The translations under genes and the position numbers were made by a program. A DNA stretch of 64,000 nt from Monomorium pharaonis (Eukaryota; Arthropoda; Insecta; Hymenoptera; Formicidae), in NCBI RefSeq assembly GCF_013373865.1, contig NC_050468.1:5025456-5089455 (forward strand), in the 5' to 3' direction. Shown here in pieces: positions 33,698 through 44,708 of the stretch (positions are counted from its first letter, which is position 1; the number at the start of each line of letters is the position of its first letter). Under the pieces are notes generated by a model that ran no database searches, was not told the origin of the DNA, and saw only the letters and a program-made list of their open reading frames with translations.

Positions 33698-35303
33698 TGG
33701 CGCAAAGATACGACAAAAATTTTAACCGAATTTTTAGGCGATCTTCAAAGTGACGTAACTTTGCGAACAATTGTCTAAATTACATGAACTTTTTTTAAAT
33801 TAAAGGACAAAGAATCTACTTTAAGAATCCCTAGGCGAAAGTTTGATTTGTCAAATATGACTTTTTTGTATTGCATGAAAACCAAACATTTTATTTAATT
33901 GAAAAAAGTAAGTTTGTTATTTTTCACAAGTTTCTCGTTAAAATTTTGCTAATATTAATCCAGATTCTTAAAGTTTATTCTTTTCTAAGCAATTAAAAAA
34001 AACCATGTTGATACGATGTTTTTTGTTGATTATATACGCGTTTGAAATTTGCACTGCATTTTAAGATATTTTAGCGAATAAGTATTTTTTGGATACCATG
34101 AAACGGTATCAATATGATATTGCACATTGATTTTATTCGTGTTTAATTCAGTCATACCGCCTTTATCAGAAAGACAATGTGCCACGTGGAGGTTGACGAT
34201 CGGATTTTGCACATCATGTGGCTCTGAAATTCATTGGTGGAAATTTGCACTTCCCAGCACAAAATATTTATAAGGAAAAATATTTATGATAAATATTTTG
34301 TACATATTTTTATGTCCGAGTTCGTCAGATATAAAAAAAATTATGATAAATATTTATGAAAATATTTAAAATAAATATTTATACCATTATTAAAGAATAT
34401 AAAAAATATTTCAAGTTCATATACCATAAATATTTTTCAGGACATTTTAAAAATATATTCTATATATTGTTGATAATAATTTTTGTATTATTTCTAAATG
34501 GTTTATGAAAAATAATTATGATCTTTAAAAAATATTTTTTGAAAATAAATTTATAAAATATTTATAAATATTTATAAAAATATTTTGTGCTATCTGGGGG
34601 GGGGGGGTTACTGATCTGAAAATATAGCGGATAGCTGACGCGCCAATTTTACTGAAGTCAACAGAAAGTTCGCCATTTTAGCAGCCTGCTCAGATCACAC
34701 ATAAATATACACATACACATACTCATACATAAAAATTCAAATTTTATTTAAAAAGTCGGTCCTTTTCATATGATGTGTAAAATCCGCCCGTCAACCTCCA
34801 CTTAGTAGTGCACAGGTATGCTAGTGACAGCGGTATGATTGAGTTAAACACGAATAAAATCATTATCATATTGATAACGTTTCATGGTATTCAAAAAATG
34901 CTGTTTATTCGCTAAAATACCCTAAAATGTAGTGCAAATTTCAAACTCGTGTATATTCAACAAAAAACATCGTATCGGCATGTTTTTTTTTATTACTTAG
35001 AAAAGAATAAACTTTAAGAATCTGGATTAATATTAGCAAGATTTTAACGAAAAACTTGTAAAAAATGATAACAAACTTTTACTTTTTTCAATTAAAAACA
35101 TGTTTGGTTTTCATGTAATGGAAAAGGTTAAATACTTCATACTTAACAAATTAAACGTTCGCCTAAGGATTCTTAAAGTAGAGTTTTTGCCTTTTAATTT
35201 AAAAAAAGTACATGTAATTTGAATGATTTTTCGCAAAGTTGTGTTACTTTGAAGATTGCCTAAAAATTCGGTCAAAACTTTTGTCCCATTTTTTTTTGCG
35301 CCA
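33698..35303. mobile_element. Long inverted repeat, arms about 525 bp, between convergent genes
   Basis: The left arm (33698-34218) and right arm (34770-35303) are reverse complements along their length. Examples: TGGCGCAAAGATACGACAAA at the outer left against the complement at 35283-35303; AATTTTTAGGCGATCTTCAAAG against CTTTGAAGATTGCCTAAAAATT; the inner GATTTTGCACATCATG against CATATGATGTGTAAAATC. Similarity is roughly 80-90% by eye. No transposase is found. It is either a non-autonomous transposon with very long termini or a hairpin-RNA locus. The loop (34219-34769) carries another foldback element. Confidence 0.75.
34253..34598. mobile_element. AT-rich foldback element with CCCAG termini, nested in the long inverted repeat
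   Basis: The left end CCCAGCACAAAATATTTATA and right end ATAAAAATATTTTGTGCTATCTGGG are mirror images except for an extra TAT beside the right CTGGG. The interior is repeated AAATATTTATRA words. A poly-G run (34596-34607) abuts the right end. It shares terminal motifs with 8271-9410 and 44709-46247. Confidence 0.55.
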
Positions 35304-35956
35304 GTGTAATAAAGCTCACGTAGAACATTTTTCTATCGACAAAGATCGTGAATAATGTGTACAAGAGCACCTTATCAATTTTTTTGCATATTTCTACTTT
35401 AATATATAATTTATAACATTTTAAAGAGAAAAAAATATTGTGTATTATAATGGATATATGAATATAATATCAGAAAATAGTTTATTATTTTAAAATATTA
35501 TATATAAATACTACCTTTTTAATTCTTTGTTCAGTGCTTCATCTAAGACTCGGCAAGAAAACGCATTCAATTAAGACTAGTATGTCGCCTATATGTATAT
35601 ATAACATTTAGCAGATCAGTATAGTACAATCATTAATAACATATTGGCTAGTATTTGTTTACTACATCCGTAATGAAAGAATATACCTCACACACAATAC
35701 CCGTATTAATCATAATCTGAGGAAGTAAATATTTCAACTGTCGTGCGCGTTCGACTAGTTTTTATTGTATTTATCAAATTATCATACGTCAATGATACAT
35801 CTTTTCGGAAAAAATTTTTCCGTAATTCGTTGAATGCTTGTTTTAATATCTTCGATATTAGATAAAGCCCTGCATAAAAATTCATTGTATTATAACAGTC
35901 TTTTATATGTATATAGGCTTTGTAAAGTGCCTTCAACAAAAGCTCGTGCAACGTTA
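35304..35956. other. Intergenic AT-rich DNA at the 3' side of the UBASH3-like gene
   Basis: Probably contains the UBASH3 3' untranslated region (minus strand). The minus-strand frame continuing past the UBASH3 stop (to 35706) looks like chance. No other structure is seen. Confidence 0.4.
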
Positions 35957-38263
35957 TTACATTAGGACTTTCCAATCGAATCTACTATTACTGGTATGAG
36001 TAATCGGTGGAAAGGAAGGAGGATGGAGCTGCCAACCGTCAATATCTTGACGTACTGTTAAGCATGCCAAATAAGGTACTCTTTGAACTAATCTAGTGAC
36101 TTCAGCCGCCGGAGGTATCCTACCACCAGTTAACTGTCTGGTGCAAGCAGCCAGGGAAGCGGCATGCGCTACTATCAAAATATTACCAACTGTATTTTCT
36201 ATAATCTTCTTGATCAACTTGTAACTGCGTTCGTAATACTGTGCGGCGTTTTCTTTTAGTGGAAGCTCTTTAATCTTCACGATCGGATCATAATCCATGT
36301 CTATATTAAAACCTGCATTCACTAATTCTTCGGAAGTCATCCAAACGGGTATGCCGTTCGGATACCATGCCAACCATTCTATCAAGCCTGGCTCTACTTT
36401 GATTGAAATATCGGACTTGAGTCCCTTTAGAATATGGGCGAGTGTTTGAACGCAACGTAACGACGGTGATGTGAAGGCTACATCAATCTTAATACTAGAT
36501 GATTTCATGGCTTCGCCTACTAAACTCGCCTGCATTTCACCTACGGTCGTCAGTGGACTATCATTTTGGAAATCCTGAATATTCCTGGAAGGTACTTCTT
36601 TGGGCATGTTCAAATCACGACGTACGTAACAACCATTCGATTCAAAGCAATAAGGAATCCATGTGCCGAAAGTGAAGTCTACCCTCTCGCCGTGTCGACA
36701 TATAAATATCTCTCTAAACGGTGTTTCGGGCGCCTCTGACGCTGCCATCTGTTTGAAAGTAACAAGTTACAAATCCACCAGTAGTCTTTCATGAGATAAA
36801 TTTTTTAGAAATAATTACCGGTTCCTCTGTGGTGGGAATTCCATCGAGTGTATCAGTGGAATCGCTTGGAGACAAAACTGGCGGTGGTCTTCTAACTTTT
36901 GGTACCTCCTCTTCTTCCACGCTCTCGTATTTATTGTCAGTGATCGGCACGGTGATATGAAGCGTCCACGAGTCCGATTCCGCCGTCCTCTTGGTATGAT
37001 TCAATGGCAAATGACCCGATATACCGGTCAACCAAGAGATACCTTCCACCCAACCGTCTGTGGACGCGTTACACGCTCCTTCTGGAATGTAAATGTAATC
37101 GCCTACTCTTAACTCTAATTCGTCGTGTTCTCGTGGCACGTGAGCGTGCGTCACTTTATGCACGTGCATGTTCTGCAATCTCGAATCTCTTGAATATAAT
37201 CTGAGTTCCCAATTGGCTGGAGTGTTTGGTCCTAATTTCTCGACCATCGAGCGGAAAGGTGGAAACAAGTTGCCAGGAAACTGATAAGCCAACGTGAGAT
37301 GTAGAGACTTCACTTGTGATTCGGCAGTGATACCTAAAGCAGCAATTTTATTGACATAGCGAAGGGCAATGTTCTTTAACCACTCCGCATTCACGTCTTT
37401 GACGAAGAGGCCCATAAAATTAGGCGACACATATGTTTCTAGCTCGATATGTTCGTGCAATCGATCCTGATGAACTACATTCTCAAGAGTGTTTGCTAAT
37501 TCTTTTGTGAACTCATCAGGAACCTACATATTTATAAAAATGTTTTAGAATGGCAAAATACATATTTAAATATAGATTCTAAATTGTCTAAAATAAGTAT
37601 TTTATTGTATATTGCTAAATATACATTAAATATCTTACATTAAAGAAGGAAACAAGAGTAATGTGTGGTACGAAGTTGTGAGCACCATTCCATCCTAAAT
37701 CTTTACTTTCAGACCAAAATAACTCCAGTTGCTCAGCTAATGGTCCTGTAGGGCAAGCGTATAAAACATATTGCCGTTGCGTATCAGAGTCAAGAGTTGG
37801 ATCTCTTACATGAGCCAGCAACCAATCTGATGCTAATTGCACACCACGGTGTCCTGTTGCAGCTAATGCCTTTTCCCTGAAAAAATACACTTGCTAAGAA
37901 CAAATATAAATTATTGTAATACTTTCTTAATATGAACATACCAAGTATATATTTTTCAGTATCAGAACTGCCAGAAATATTTCAACAACAGTAATAATTA
38001 AAATCTAGATAATCAAACATGTCTAATTGAATTAATATATAAAATTGTGCAAATCTATGGGTCTGTTCGCATTGCTTGTGCTTCTTGCACTTAGCATTTT
38101 TATTATTTTTCTTTCCAAATATATATTTATCTTATTTCAAGTACAATAGTTTTTCGAATTTTAAGCAATGCTAACAAATCTTTTGGTTACTTATGGTACT
38201 GATAATTTTTTATACATTTGTCTCTAATAATTTTGACTATACTGACATTGAAGCAACCTGCAG

Positions 38264-38295
<32 letters not shown>

Positions 38296-38964
38296 ATGAT
38301 ATTGTTAGGTGTTTCCCAGTAAGTGACACATTTCATCCTTGTTTAACATTGACAAGGATGAAATAATTCCCTGAGTTATACAGTGTCCTCTATGTTGCTT
38401 ATTAAAAAATGGCTATTATGCTGTATATATTATAGTAACATAATGGGAATAGCACTAATTTTAAATTAGATAATTTCAGACAATATATAGGCGATAGAAC
38501 AGTTGCCGGTAAGATACTTGTGAGTTATTCAAAGCCGTGTATTGTAAAAGAGTTTGTCAAATGCGGACTCAATTGCTACAATTCTGATAGCAACACAAGG
38601 TTGCAAGTAACATACCAGCAACAATAAACATTGCTATCTAAGGCTAAATGCTTCATTTAAATGTCGGGAATAATCTATTTCATCTATATACGTTAGCTTC
38701 GGAGCTAAAAAACAGTTTATTCGAGAATTAGTCGTAATAGTGCTACTCGAGACAAAGTTTGACAGCTGTTTGTTTACAGTTGGCTGGTGACGCTTGGAGA
38801 ACACGCCACGTGAATAGCATCGTAATATAACTTCATGTTTACGGAGCCCATACATACGCTCGATGTTTCGGGAATCCTAGTTGCAGAAGTGTTTGCAACG
38901 GCGTTAAGTGCTGCTTCGAAATTTTTGTAGGAGTCGGGTTTTTCCGCGGCGGCAACGTCGCCAT
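35957..38964 (-). CDS. UBASH3: UBASH3/TULA family protein (ecdysteroid-phosphate phosphatase-like)
   Basis: Four exons on the minus strand, 38964-38858, 37876-37639, 37523-36819 and 36748-35957, with GT-AG introns (phases 2, 0, 0), give 613 aa; vertebrate UBASH3A/B are about 620-660. The start is MATLPPRKNPTPTKISKQ. Domains: UBA about 20-60 (LLQLGFPKHR joined to EKALAATGHRGVQLASDW); a 2H-phosphoesterase domain with both HxT motifs, PHITL about 107 and LHLTLA about 190; SH3 about 240-300 (ELELRVGDYIYIPEG); and a C-terminal histidine phosphatase with the catalytic ICRHGERVDF about 368 and second histidine in IVAHAAS about 539. Known relatives are ubiquitin-binding tyrosine phosphatases in vertebrates, and the silkworm EPPase dephosphorylates ecdysteroid phosphates. 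All key residues are present. It is convergent with ETFB. Which substrate applies here is inference. Confidence 0.95.
38269..38382. repeat. (AT)n tract and TTTCATCCTTGTT hairpin repeat, copy 2, in UBASH3 intron 1
   Basis: About 28 bases of AT repeat (38269-38296) are followed by a hairpin with arms TTTCATCCTTGTTT (38331-38344) and GACAAGGATGAAA (38351-38363). The hairpin and its flanks match the repeat near 31112-31200 in reverse orientation. Confidence 0.55.
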
Positions 38965-39433
38965 GACGGTACATTACTGCACTCGCTCGCCACCCAATCT
39001 AACTAATCAGTCCAATCACCATGCTACTTTCCGCGGTGCAATTCATATACAAAACGTTACATACATTATATAAGACGCATGCGTATATGGAAAGTATTAA
39101 TGACCGCTTCTGTACAAATGCAGAAGATAAAAATAATTTTTAAAATACTCAAACATCGATTTAGGCGAATTGTTCATCGATAAAAACTGAACACGACATT
39201 CTCAGACAGTATTAAATTGCCTAAAAAATAACTAAGAAACGACAAAATTTTTGTAAGGATCATAGGATTTTTATCATTTAATAAAAAAAAAGAAAAAACA
39301 AAAGTCAATTAATAGTATAGAGGTGTCCGAATTCGAATTGAATCGAATCAATGCGATTCAAGTTTGTTTTAGAATCAAAAGAATTCGAATTTAAATAATA
39401 TTTGAATCGTATGCTGATTTCAAATCGATCGTG
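38965..39433. other. Upstream region of the UBASH3-like gene
   Basis: Should contain the promoter and 5' untranslated region of the minus-strand gene. The first 100 bases are GC-richer (CGCCACCCAATC, CCGCGG nearby). No distinct TATA box was recognised. Beyond about 39100 it is AT-rich, with an AATTCGAATT/AATCGAATC-rich patch at 39330-39430. Confidence 0.35.
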
Positions 39434-39533
39434 TTTCTTAGGCCGGTGTTCGTAGAGTCTTATTATATTTAAGTGTTATTTTAAGATGCTATCAACCAGT
39501 ATAGCAAAACCGTTATTAGCATCTTAAAGGCGA
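39434..39533. repeat. Truncated copy of the GGCCGG MITE
   Basis: GGCCGGTGTTCGTAGAGTCTT and the following ATTTTAAGATGCTATCAACC correspond to the first two thirds of the complete MITE at 40650-40794, with about 80% identity by eye. The right terminus is missing. Confidence 0.55.
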
Positions 39534-39759
39534 ATTCATACCTTGGCAGAAAAGCAGAAACGGAACAGCCAATCAGAACTAGCATTGATGATAGAAGAAG
39601 AAAAGCAGAATGTAATTAACATACCGCTACTATCAATGCCAAAGGGAACGTTCCATATTGCAAAAGTAATATCAAAAAAGGTATTTTATACTTGATTCAG
39701 CGAAAAACGCCGCTCGGCGTGCGCATAATAGCGTATAAAAAAAGGTTTGTTTTTTATTC

Positions 39760-40631
39760 CTGCACTGCTGCACTAGTGCAATAAGTTAGAATGAGAAAAA
39801 ATATATTTGTCTTAGGCCGCAATTTCATTGATGTCTTGTGGCCGCGATCGGATTTTGAAATTAAATTTTTTTAACTACAAGCGATATCGCTGAGTGTTAA
39901 AATCGACTCAACATTTTAAATATTTTATTAAAATTGGTAATTAATTATTAATAATATAAAGAAAAACGTAATGTCGGAAGTGAGTATTTTAATGTTTATT
40001 AGACATTCAAGTAAAATATCAAGAAATACAATGTTTATATAAACATGTACATACATATATATAAAATATGCTAAAATATCAATCTCAACTATATGTTAAC
40101 AAATAAAATTGTTATTATCATTTATTTTTTACTTTTCTCTGCGGAAATTCCTATTGGATTTCTTAAAACAATTTTTTTTCTAAATTATGACCAATTAAAT
40201 TTATTAGTTTTTCTAACTGCGTGGCTGACATCCTTAAATAGTTATGAAAGCGAAGATCTTCAAGTTGCAAAATTGGAAAAAGAGCATGATAAAAATCATG
40301 CTCTTCTCTTTCTTTTAAAATTGGAGCCATCCAAAATCTTTTTTTCTTGGAACGCTTTTCATTTACGAAAAGAGCCACAACTGCAGTAATTTTTCTTTTC
40401 CTTGATATTTCTTCATGTTCATAAATAATTTGCGCACACTGTAATAACCACTCTTGATATTTTTTTGGATACTGCAAATAATTATCTTTCGAAATCCACT
40501 CCATTTTAGATTAGAATTTATTTGACGCTTCAAAAATCGCGCGCGTAACAGTCGCTGAATAATCGCCGCGATTTTGTCGCCCATGAAAAGGATCCCTAAT
40601 TCTAACTCATTGCACTAGTGCAGCAGTGCAG
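39760..40631 (-). mobile_element. PIF/Harbinger-like element remnant
   Basis: It is delimited by inverted repeats CTGCACTGCTGCACTAGTGC...(RAGTTAGAAT) at 39760-39794 and the complement at 40597-40631. Inside, on the minus strand, is a transposase N-terminal fragment. Most of the nuclease domain is absent, so it is an internally deleted, non-autonomous copy. Confidence 0.6.
40163..40504 (-). pseudogene. Harbinger transposase (HARBI1-like) N-terminal fragment
   Basis: A 113-aa frame from ATG 40504 (MEWISKDNYLQYPKK). It has the region conserved before the DDE nuclease of PIF/Harbinger transposases: KKRFWMAPILKEREEHDFY, then LRFHNYLRMSATQLEKLINL. It stops soon after, where the catalytic domain should begin. 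Frames upstream are also broken. Family assignment rests on the FHNYLRMS-type motif. Confidence 0.6.
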
Positions 40632-40649
40632 CGAAAAAGGAGACCTATA

Positions 40650-40794
40650 GGCCGGTATTCATAGTCGGGTCTTATATTTAAGATCATCTTAAGTACTGTC
40701 TTAAGATGCCATCAACCAATCACAGAGCCGTATTAGCATCTTAAGACATTGCTTGAGACGATCTTGAAATAAGATTTGACTATGAATACCGGCC
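40650..40794. mobile_element. MITE with GGCCGGTATTCATAGTC termini
   Basis: 145 bp with 17-bp perfect inverted termini (GGCCGGTATTCATAGTC and its complement), flanked by ATA on both sides (40647-40649, 40795-40797). Internal TTAAGAT words are palindromic. Non-coding. A 3-bp duplication suits PIF/Harbinger, although ATA is not the usual TTA/TWA. Confidence 0.7.
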
Positions 40795-40879
40795 ATAGTA
40801 TATCTAAAGGATTGCCTCAAATTTCGGAAGTGGGAGTATAGCTTACGTAGAAAAGGATAGACGATATAAAATATATAGA

Positions 40880-41428
40880 GCACTAGAAAAGTATATAGGT
40901 ATTCTCACGTCCGCTATTTTTTTTCAAACTAGCAAGTAACTTGGTTTGTTCGCGTCGCCATGCTCCGACATGCTCCTACTTACTCCAACGCATTCTAATA
41001 GGTTGGCGTCATCGGAATCAACGTATTGGAGTGCATTGGGGTGAATAGGAGCATGTTGGGACATGTGACGCAAACAGACCCACTAGCATAATGTTATATA
41101 TATATAATTATAATACATCGCAATAACCTTTAGCCCGGATCTACAATAGTACGTAGTAAGCCTTATGCCATAAGGAATTAACCAATTTGATTATTCTTCT
41201 CATATTCGATTATAATTGGTCAATTTCTTATGGCATAAGGCTTACTACACCTATTGTAGATCCGGGCTTACAGTCTCAAGATGATAAATATCGTGTCTTC
41301 GTTTCATTGTCGCATAAAGTTTGGTGCTTCCAAAGATTATTGACGTATATATATATACAAAACATACCTAATTTTTCCTGCTAGTTAGAAAAAAAATGGC
41401 GGACGTGAGAATACTCACTTTATAGTGC
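40880..41428. mobile_element. Foldback element with GGTATTCTCACGTCCGC-type termini, carrying a nested MITE
   Basis: The left GCACTAGAAAAGT...ATTCTCACGTCCGC(T)ATTTTTTTTC... and the complementary right end (41375-41428, GAAAAAAAATGGCGGACGTG, AGAATACTC, TAGTGC) give terminal repeats of about 55 bp. The interior holds the MITE 41133-41267. No ORF of note. Confidence 0.6.
41133..41267. mobile_element. GCCCGG MITE, copy 1 (TTA duplication)
   Basis: A 135-bp palindromic element, ends GCCCGGATCTACAATAG and complement, flanked by TTA (41130-41132, 41268-41270). The internal arms include AAGCCTTATGCCATAAG and AATTAACCAAT. Non-autonomous PIF/Harbinger-like. A copy lies at 41691-41829. Confidence 0.8.
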
Positions 41429-41690
41429 CTTAATAATATATATTTTCTTCTCTCTTACACGCGCCTGCATGTGAGAGAGAAGGATATATATCTTATATCA
41501 TCCGTCTTTTTCAACTTATATCATCTGTTCTTTTCTACGTGTACCTATACCCCCACTCCTGAAACGAGCAGGCCTGATCTAGACCGAGGATTGTCTCAAA
41601 TTTCCGGAGTGGAGGGTAGAAAAAAGGAAATACATCTTAGTAGTAGACCGGTCTATCTACTACCGATAAGGCATTTCCTGTGATTCTTTA

Positions 41691-41829
41691 GCCCGGATCT
41701 ACAATACGTGTAGTAAACCTTATGCCATAAGAAACTGACCAATTATAATTGAACGTGAAAAGAATAAACGAATATAATTGGTTAATTCCTTAGGGCTTAA
41801 GGCTTACTACACCTATTGTAGATCTGGCC
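41691..41829. mobile_element. GCCCGG MITE, copy 2 (TTA duplication)
   Basis: 139 bp, same family as 41133-41267, with the same GCCCGGATCTACAATA start and a slightly diverged right end (TAGATCTGGCC). It is flanked by TTA (41688-41690, 41830-41832). Two copies 420 bp apart in this cluster. Confidence 0.8.
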
Positions 41830-41881
41830 TTACTCTTTGGTCTACTTCAAGCGGCGTCTCTCGCTGAACCAAGTATAGATG

Positions 41882-42792
41882 GTTAAATCTTAGGATCCTA
41901 TAAATTTTGTACCCAACTTGAACCGAAACGTGTTTAGCCATTTTAATATAAACATCAATATATTTCGAAGGCATGGGCGTCCACAAGAGCCTTCCCTGAC
42001 AAGCGTGGCACTTACCTCCCCCCCCTCCATAGAGAGATTATTTGACTAATTAAATATCAATTAGATATTTTATTTTAAACTTAAAAGTTTTACTTTTTTA
42101 TTTTTAAAAATTATTTACTTAAAATATCTTTAATTAATTTACAATATTAATACATTACTTCTAACCGACCGTAATATGTTAAACATATATCAATATGTTG
42201 TAAATCGCCTATATAGAACGGTCAAACATCGGATCTTAGTAATGGATATAATTCCTTTATTAAATTTAATTTTCTTAGCTTCATTTTAAACTGCGCGCCG
42301 ACAAGATTCGTCAGACTTAAGACACAGTTAATTAGTTTACTTAAAAAAAAACTTGTATTTGGTTTCTCTTACTAAATCGCTAAAATATAACAAAACAAAA
42401 AAATATAAAACAAAAAATATATAAATTTTTGAACAAAAAATATTTCTCGATTTACACCTACCTTGTTGCGATGAAAAAGTTTTAAAATTTTTTAATATAA
42501 ATATAAAGCATACATATGTTAATCTAGAAGTGACATTTTATATCATACCCCTCCCCTCTAAAAAAAAGTCCTTTGGACGCCTTTGCTCGAGAGCAAAATG
42601 TATTTTTGAAAAAAATATTTCACATGAAAGTTATAGAGTTAGAAGAGAGTCATTAAATGAGTTATCATTATACTTTTTTTTTTTTTCAAAAATACATTGC
42701 TTTTGGGATATTTTGATGTTTATGTTAAAATAATAGCTAAACACGTTCCGGCCCAAGTCGGGTACAGAATTCATAGGATCCCAAGATTTAAT
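41882..42792. mobile_element. 0.9-kb element with GTTAAATCTTAGGATCC terminal inverted repeats
   Basis: The left 41882-41965 (containing AAATCTTAGGATCCTATAAA, GTACCCAACTTG, AACGTGTTTAGCCATT) mirrors the right 42705-42792 at roughly 80-85% by eye. The interior is AT-rich, with chance ORFs only. Superfamily not recognised. Confidence 0.55.
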
Positions 42793-43331
42793 CTTCTAGA
42801 ATTCCAATTTCTAACGTGATCTTTCGACTGGTAACGTTAGTTTTTTTTATATCACTTTTGATGTAATATGAAACATTTCCTTGTAAGTATTTCTGAGTGG
42901 CTATCTGCTTTTCTGCTAAGTGAATTCGCCCAATATGGCGGCTACAGTAGCTAAGCTGATTACCAGGAATATAAAAACGTCTTTGTGGTTGTAACTTCTT
43001 ATAATATATCCCCTGTGCGAAAATGTTTTTTGCACACAGTGTTCGATTAACAATGATTGTATTACAATAGTAATAAGTTAATTATTTGACTGATAAATGT
43101 TTCAAATAAGATTAAAATAAAATTGCCTCAGTCTGCAATGGATCTTGATGCTAAATATAATTTTTCTGTAAATTTAATATTTCTAGCTCACACACACACA
43201 CACACACATGTATGCATGTATGTATGTATGTACAAATGCTCGCCGACACTTTTGTAAAATATAGTTATTAGCTAGATATCGATACTCAAAACATCTATAA
43301 AATCTCCCCTTTCCCGAAAAACTGCAAATAA
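42793..43331. other. AT-rich intergenic DNA with (CA)n tract
   Basis: A (CA)n run at about 43191-43208 followed by TATG repeats. No gene is seen. Confidence 0.5.
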
Positions 43332-43446
43332 TTTATTGCGAAGAATAATATCTTAATCAGGATTCGAGTCTGGATCTCCCAGCATTCCATACGGACATCT
43401 CGATGCGATTATCGAGGCATATGGTATTATTCTTTGCAATAATATT
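43332..43446 (-). repeat. Repeat with B-box-like motif, copy 1
   Basis: The minus strand contains GACTCGAATCC, close to a Pol III B box (GGTTCGANTCC). Outer words TTATTGCGAAGAATAATA and its near complement flank the unit. A diverged partial copy lies at 60373-60450. It is either a tRNA-derived SINE remnant or a MITE. Confidence 0.4.
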
Positions 43447-44708
43447 ATCTTAGAGAACATCTTTTTTTCAGATCCACCCGGAAAAAATTTCATATCAAGG
43501 ATCAAATTAATATAGATCAAATTACATGAGAGCACATCTAATTTTAATTTGATTTAAATATAATTTGATCTATAATTTGAACCTTTTATATAATTTGATT
43601 TACTTGGATATAATGATGAATCCAAATGTCATCTATTATCACAAAACACATAAAATTCATTAAATTTTTCTTAAATATCTCCAAGTAGCCAATTAATATA
43701 TTCACCGACTTTTCTCTGTAGTAAGAAAACGTAGGACTCTTAAGGAAAATTATTTCAACTTTTATCTTAAAACATTTTTTCATATTCACTTTATTATGCA
43801 AAATAAAATAAAATCGCTCAGTTAAAATGCTCATGATCTCGTGCTTTTTCATTTGCTTGTCGGGTAAAACTATATCATGAATTTTATTGATAATTTCTAA
43901 TGTGGCAGTTGTTCTTGAATTTCCAAATTATACACCTTCATGGTTATTTGGCCACGCTTAAATTCATTTATTCAAAGTCAAATGGCTTCATAGGATGAAT
44001 ATGAGTCATTTAAAGTAGAAAAAAATTTTCATAAATTTTCTTTGATATATTTCCTTTAAAAAAATTAAATCATACCTTGAATTTCAACTTTCTTCATTTT
44101 ATGCCAGGCCTAGTTCACGAACTGCAGCTCAAACTTCTCCATTTCTTCATTACTCGATCGTGTGAAGCGTGGGCACGTACTGTAGTATACTATAATGGCT
44201 ATGGGAAGAGAATAGGTTCAAGAGGCAGGAAGGAAAAACAAAACAAAACAGTCGCAAATACATATAAAAAAACTAATGCGTTAAAATATAGTCTTTTTAT
44301 CCAATCGGTTAGGACACTTTGTTCTCTACAGGTTGTTATCGAATTGGAAAAAAGACAGATATTTCTGAAATAATAAATAGTCTAAATAAATGGTTTAAAG
44401 ATGTTAGAAAAGTCTAAGAGTGCAATAATTTAAAATAAGAAAGATAAAAGTTAGTACTAATTTGATACGAAAAGAGGTTATGACATGAGCTGAGTTACAA
44501 TTAATATATGGGCGCAAATACTTTAACAGACATTTCCATAACTAATTATTCTACAAAAAAAGAAAGAGGGAGAAGAAGAGAGAAAAAAAAGAGATATTGA
44601 TAGACATGGATTTTATATATTTTTATTTTGCATTTATTTACGGCATCCTGTTACACTCTTCACGCTGTATAATTTCATAGACGTAATAAAAAAGTTATAG
44701 TGTATATA
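43447..44708. other. AT-rich intergenic DNA
   Basis: AATTTGATYT-type words repeat at 43500-43610. The frame at 44077-44373 lacks any recognisable domain and is not called. Nothing else is supported. Confidence 0.4.

Noticed and set aside
43353..43446. tRNA gene
   Set aside because: Only a B-box-like motif; no A box or cloverleaf could be formed.
44077..44373. 98-aa plus-strand ORF
   Set aside because: No domain, no splice or codon-use support, AT-rich surroundings; consistent with chance.
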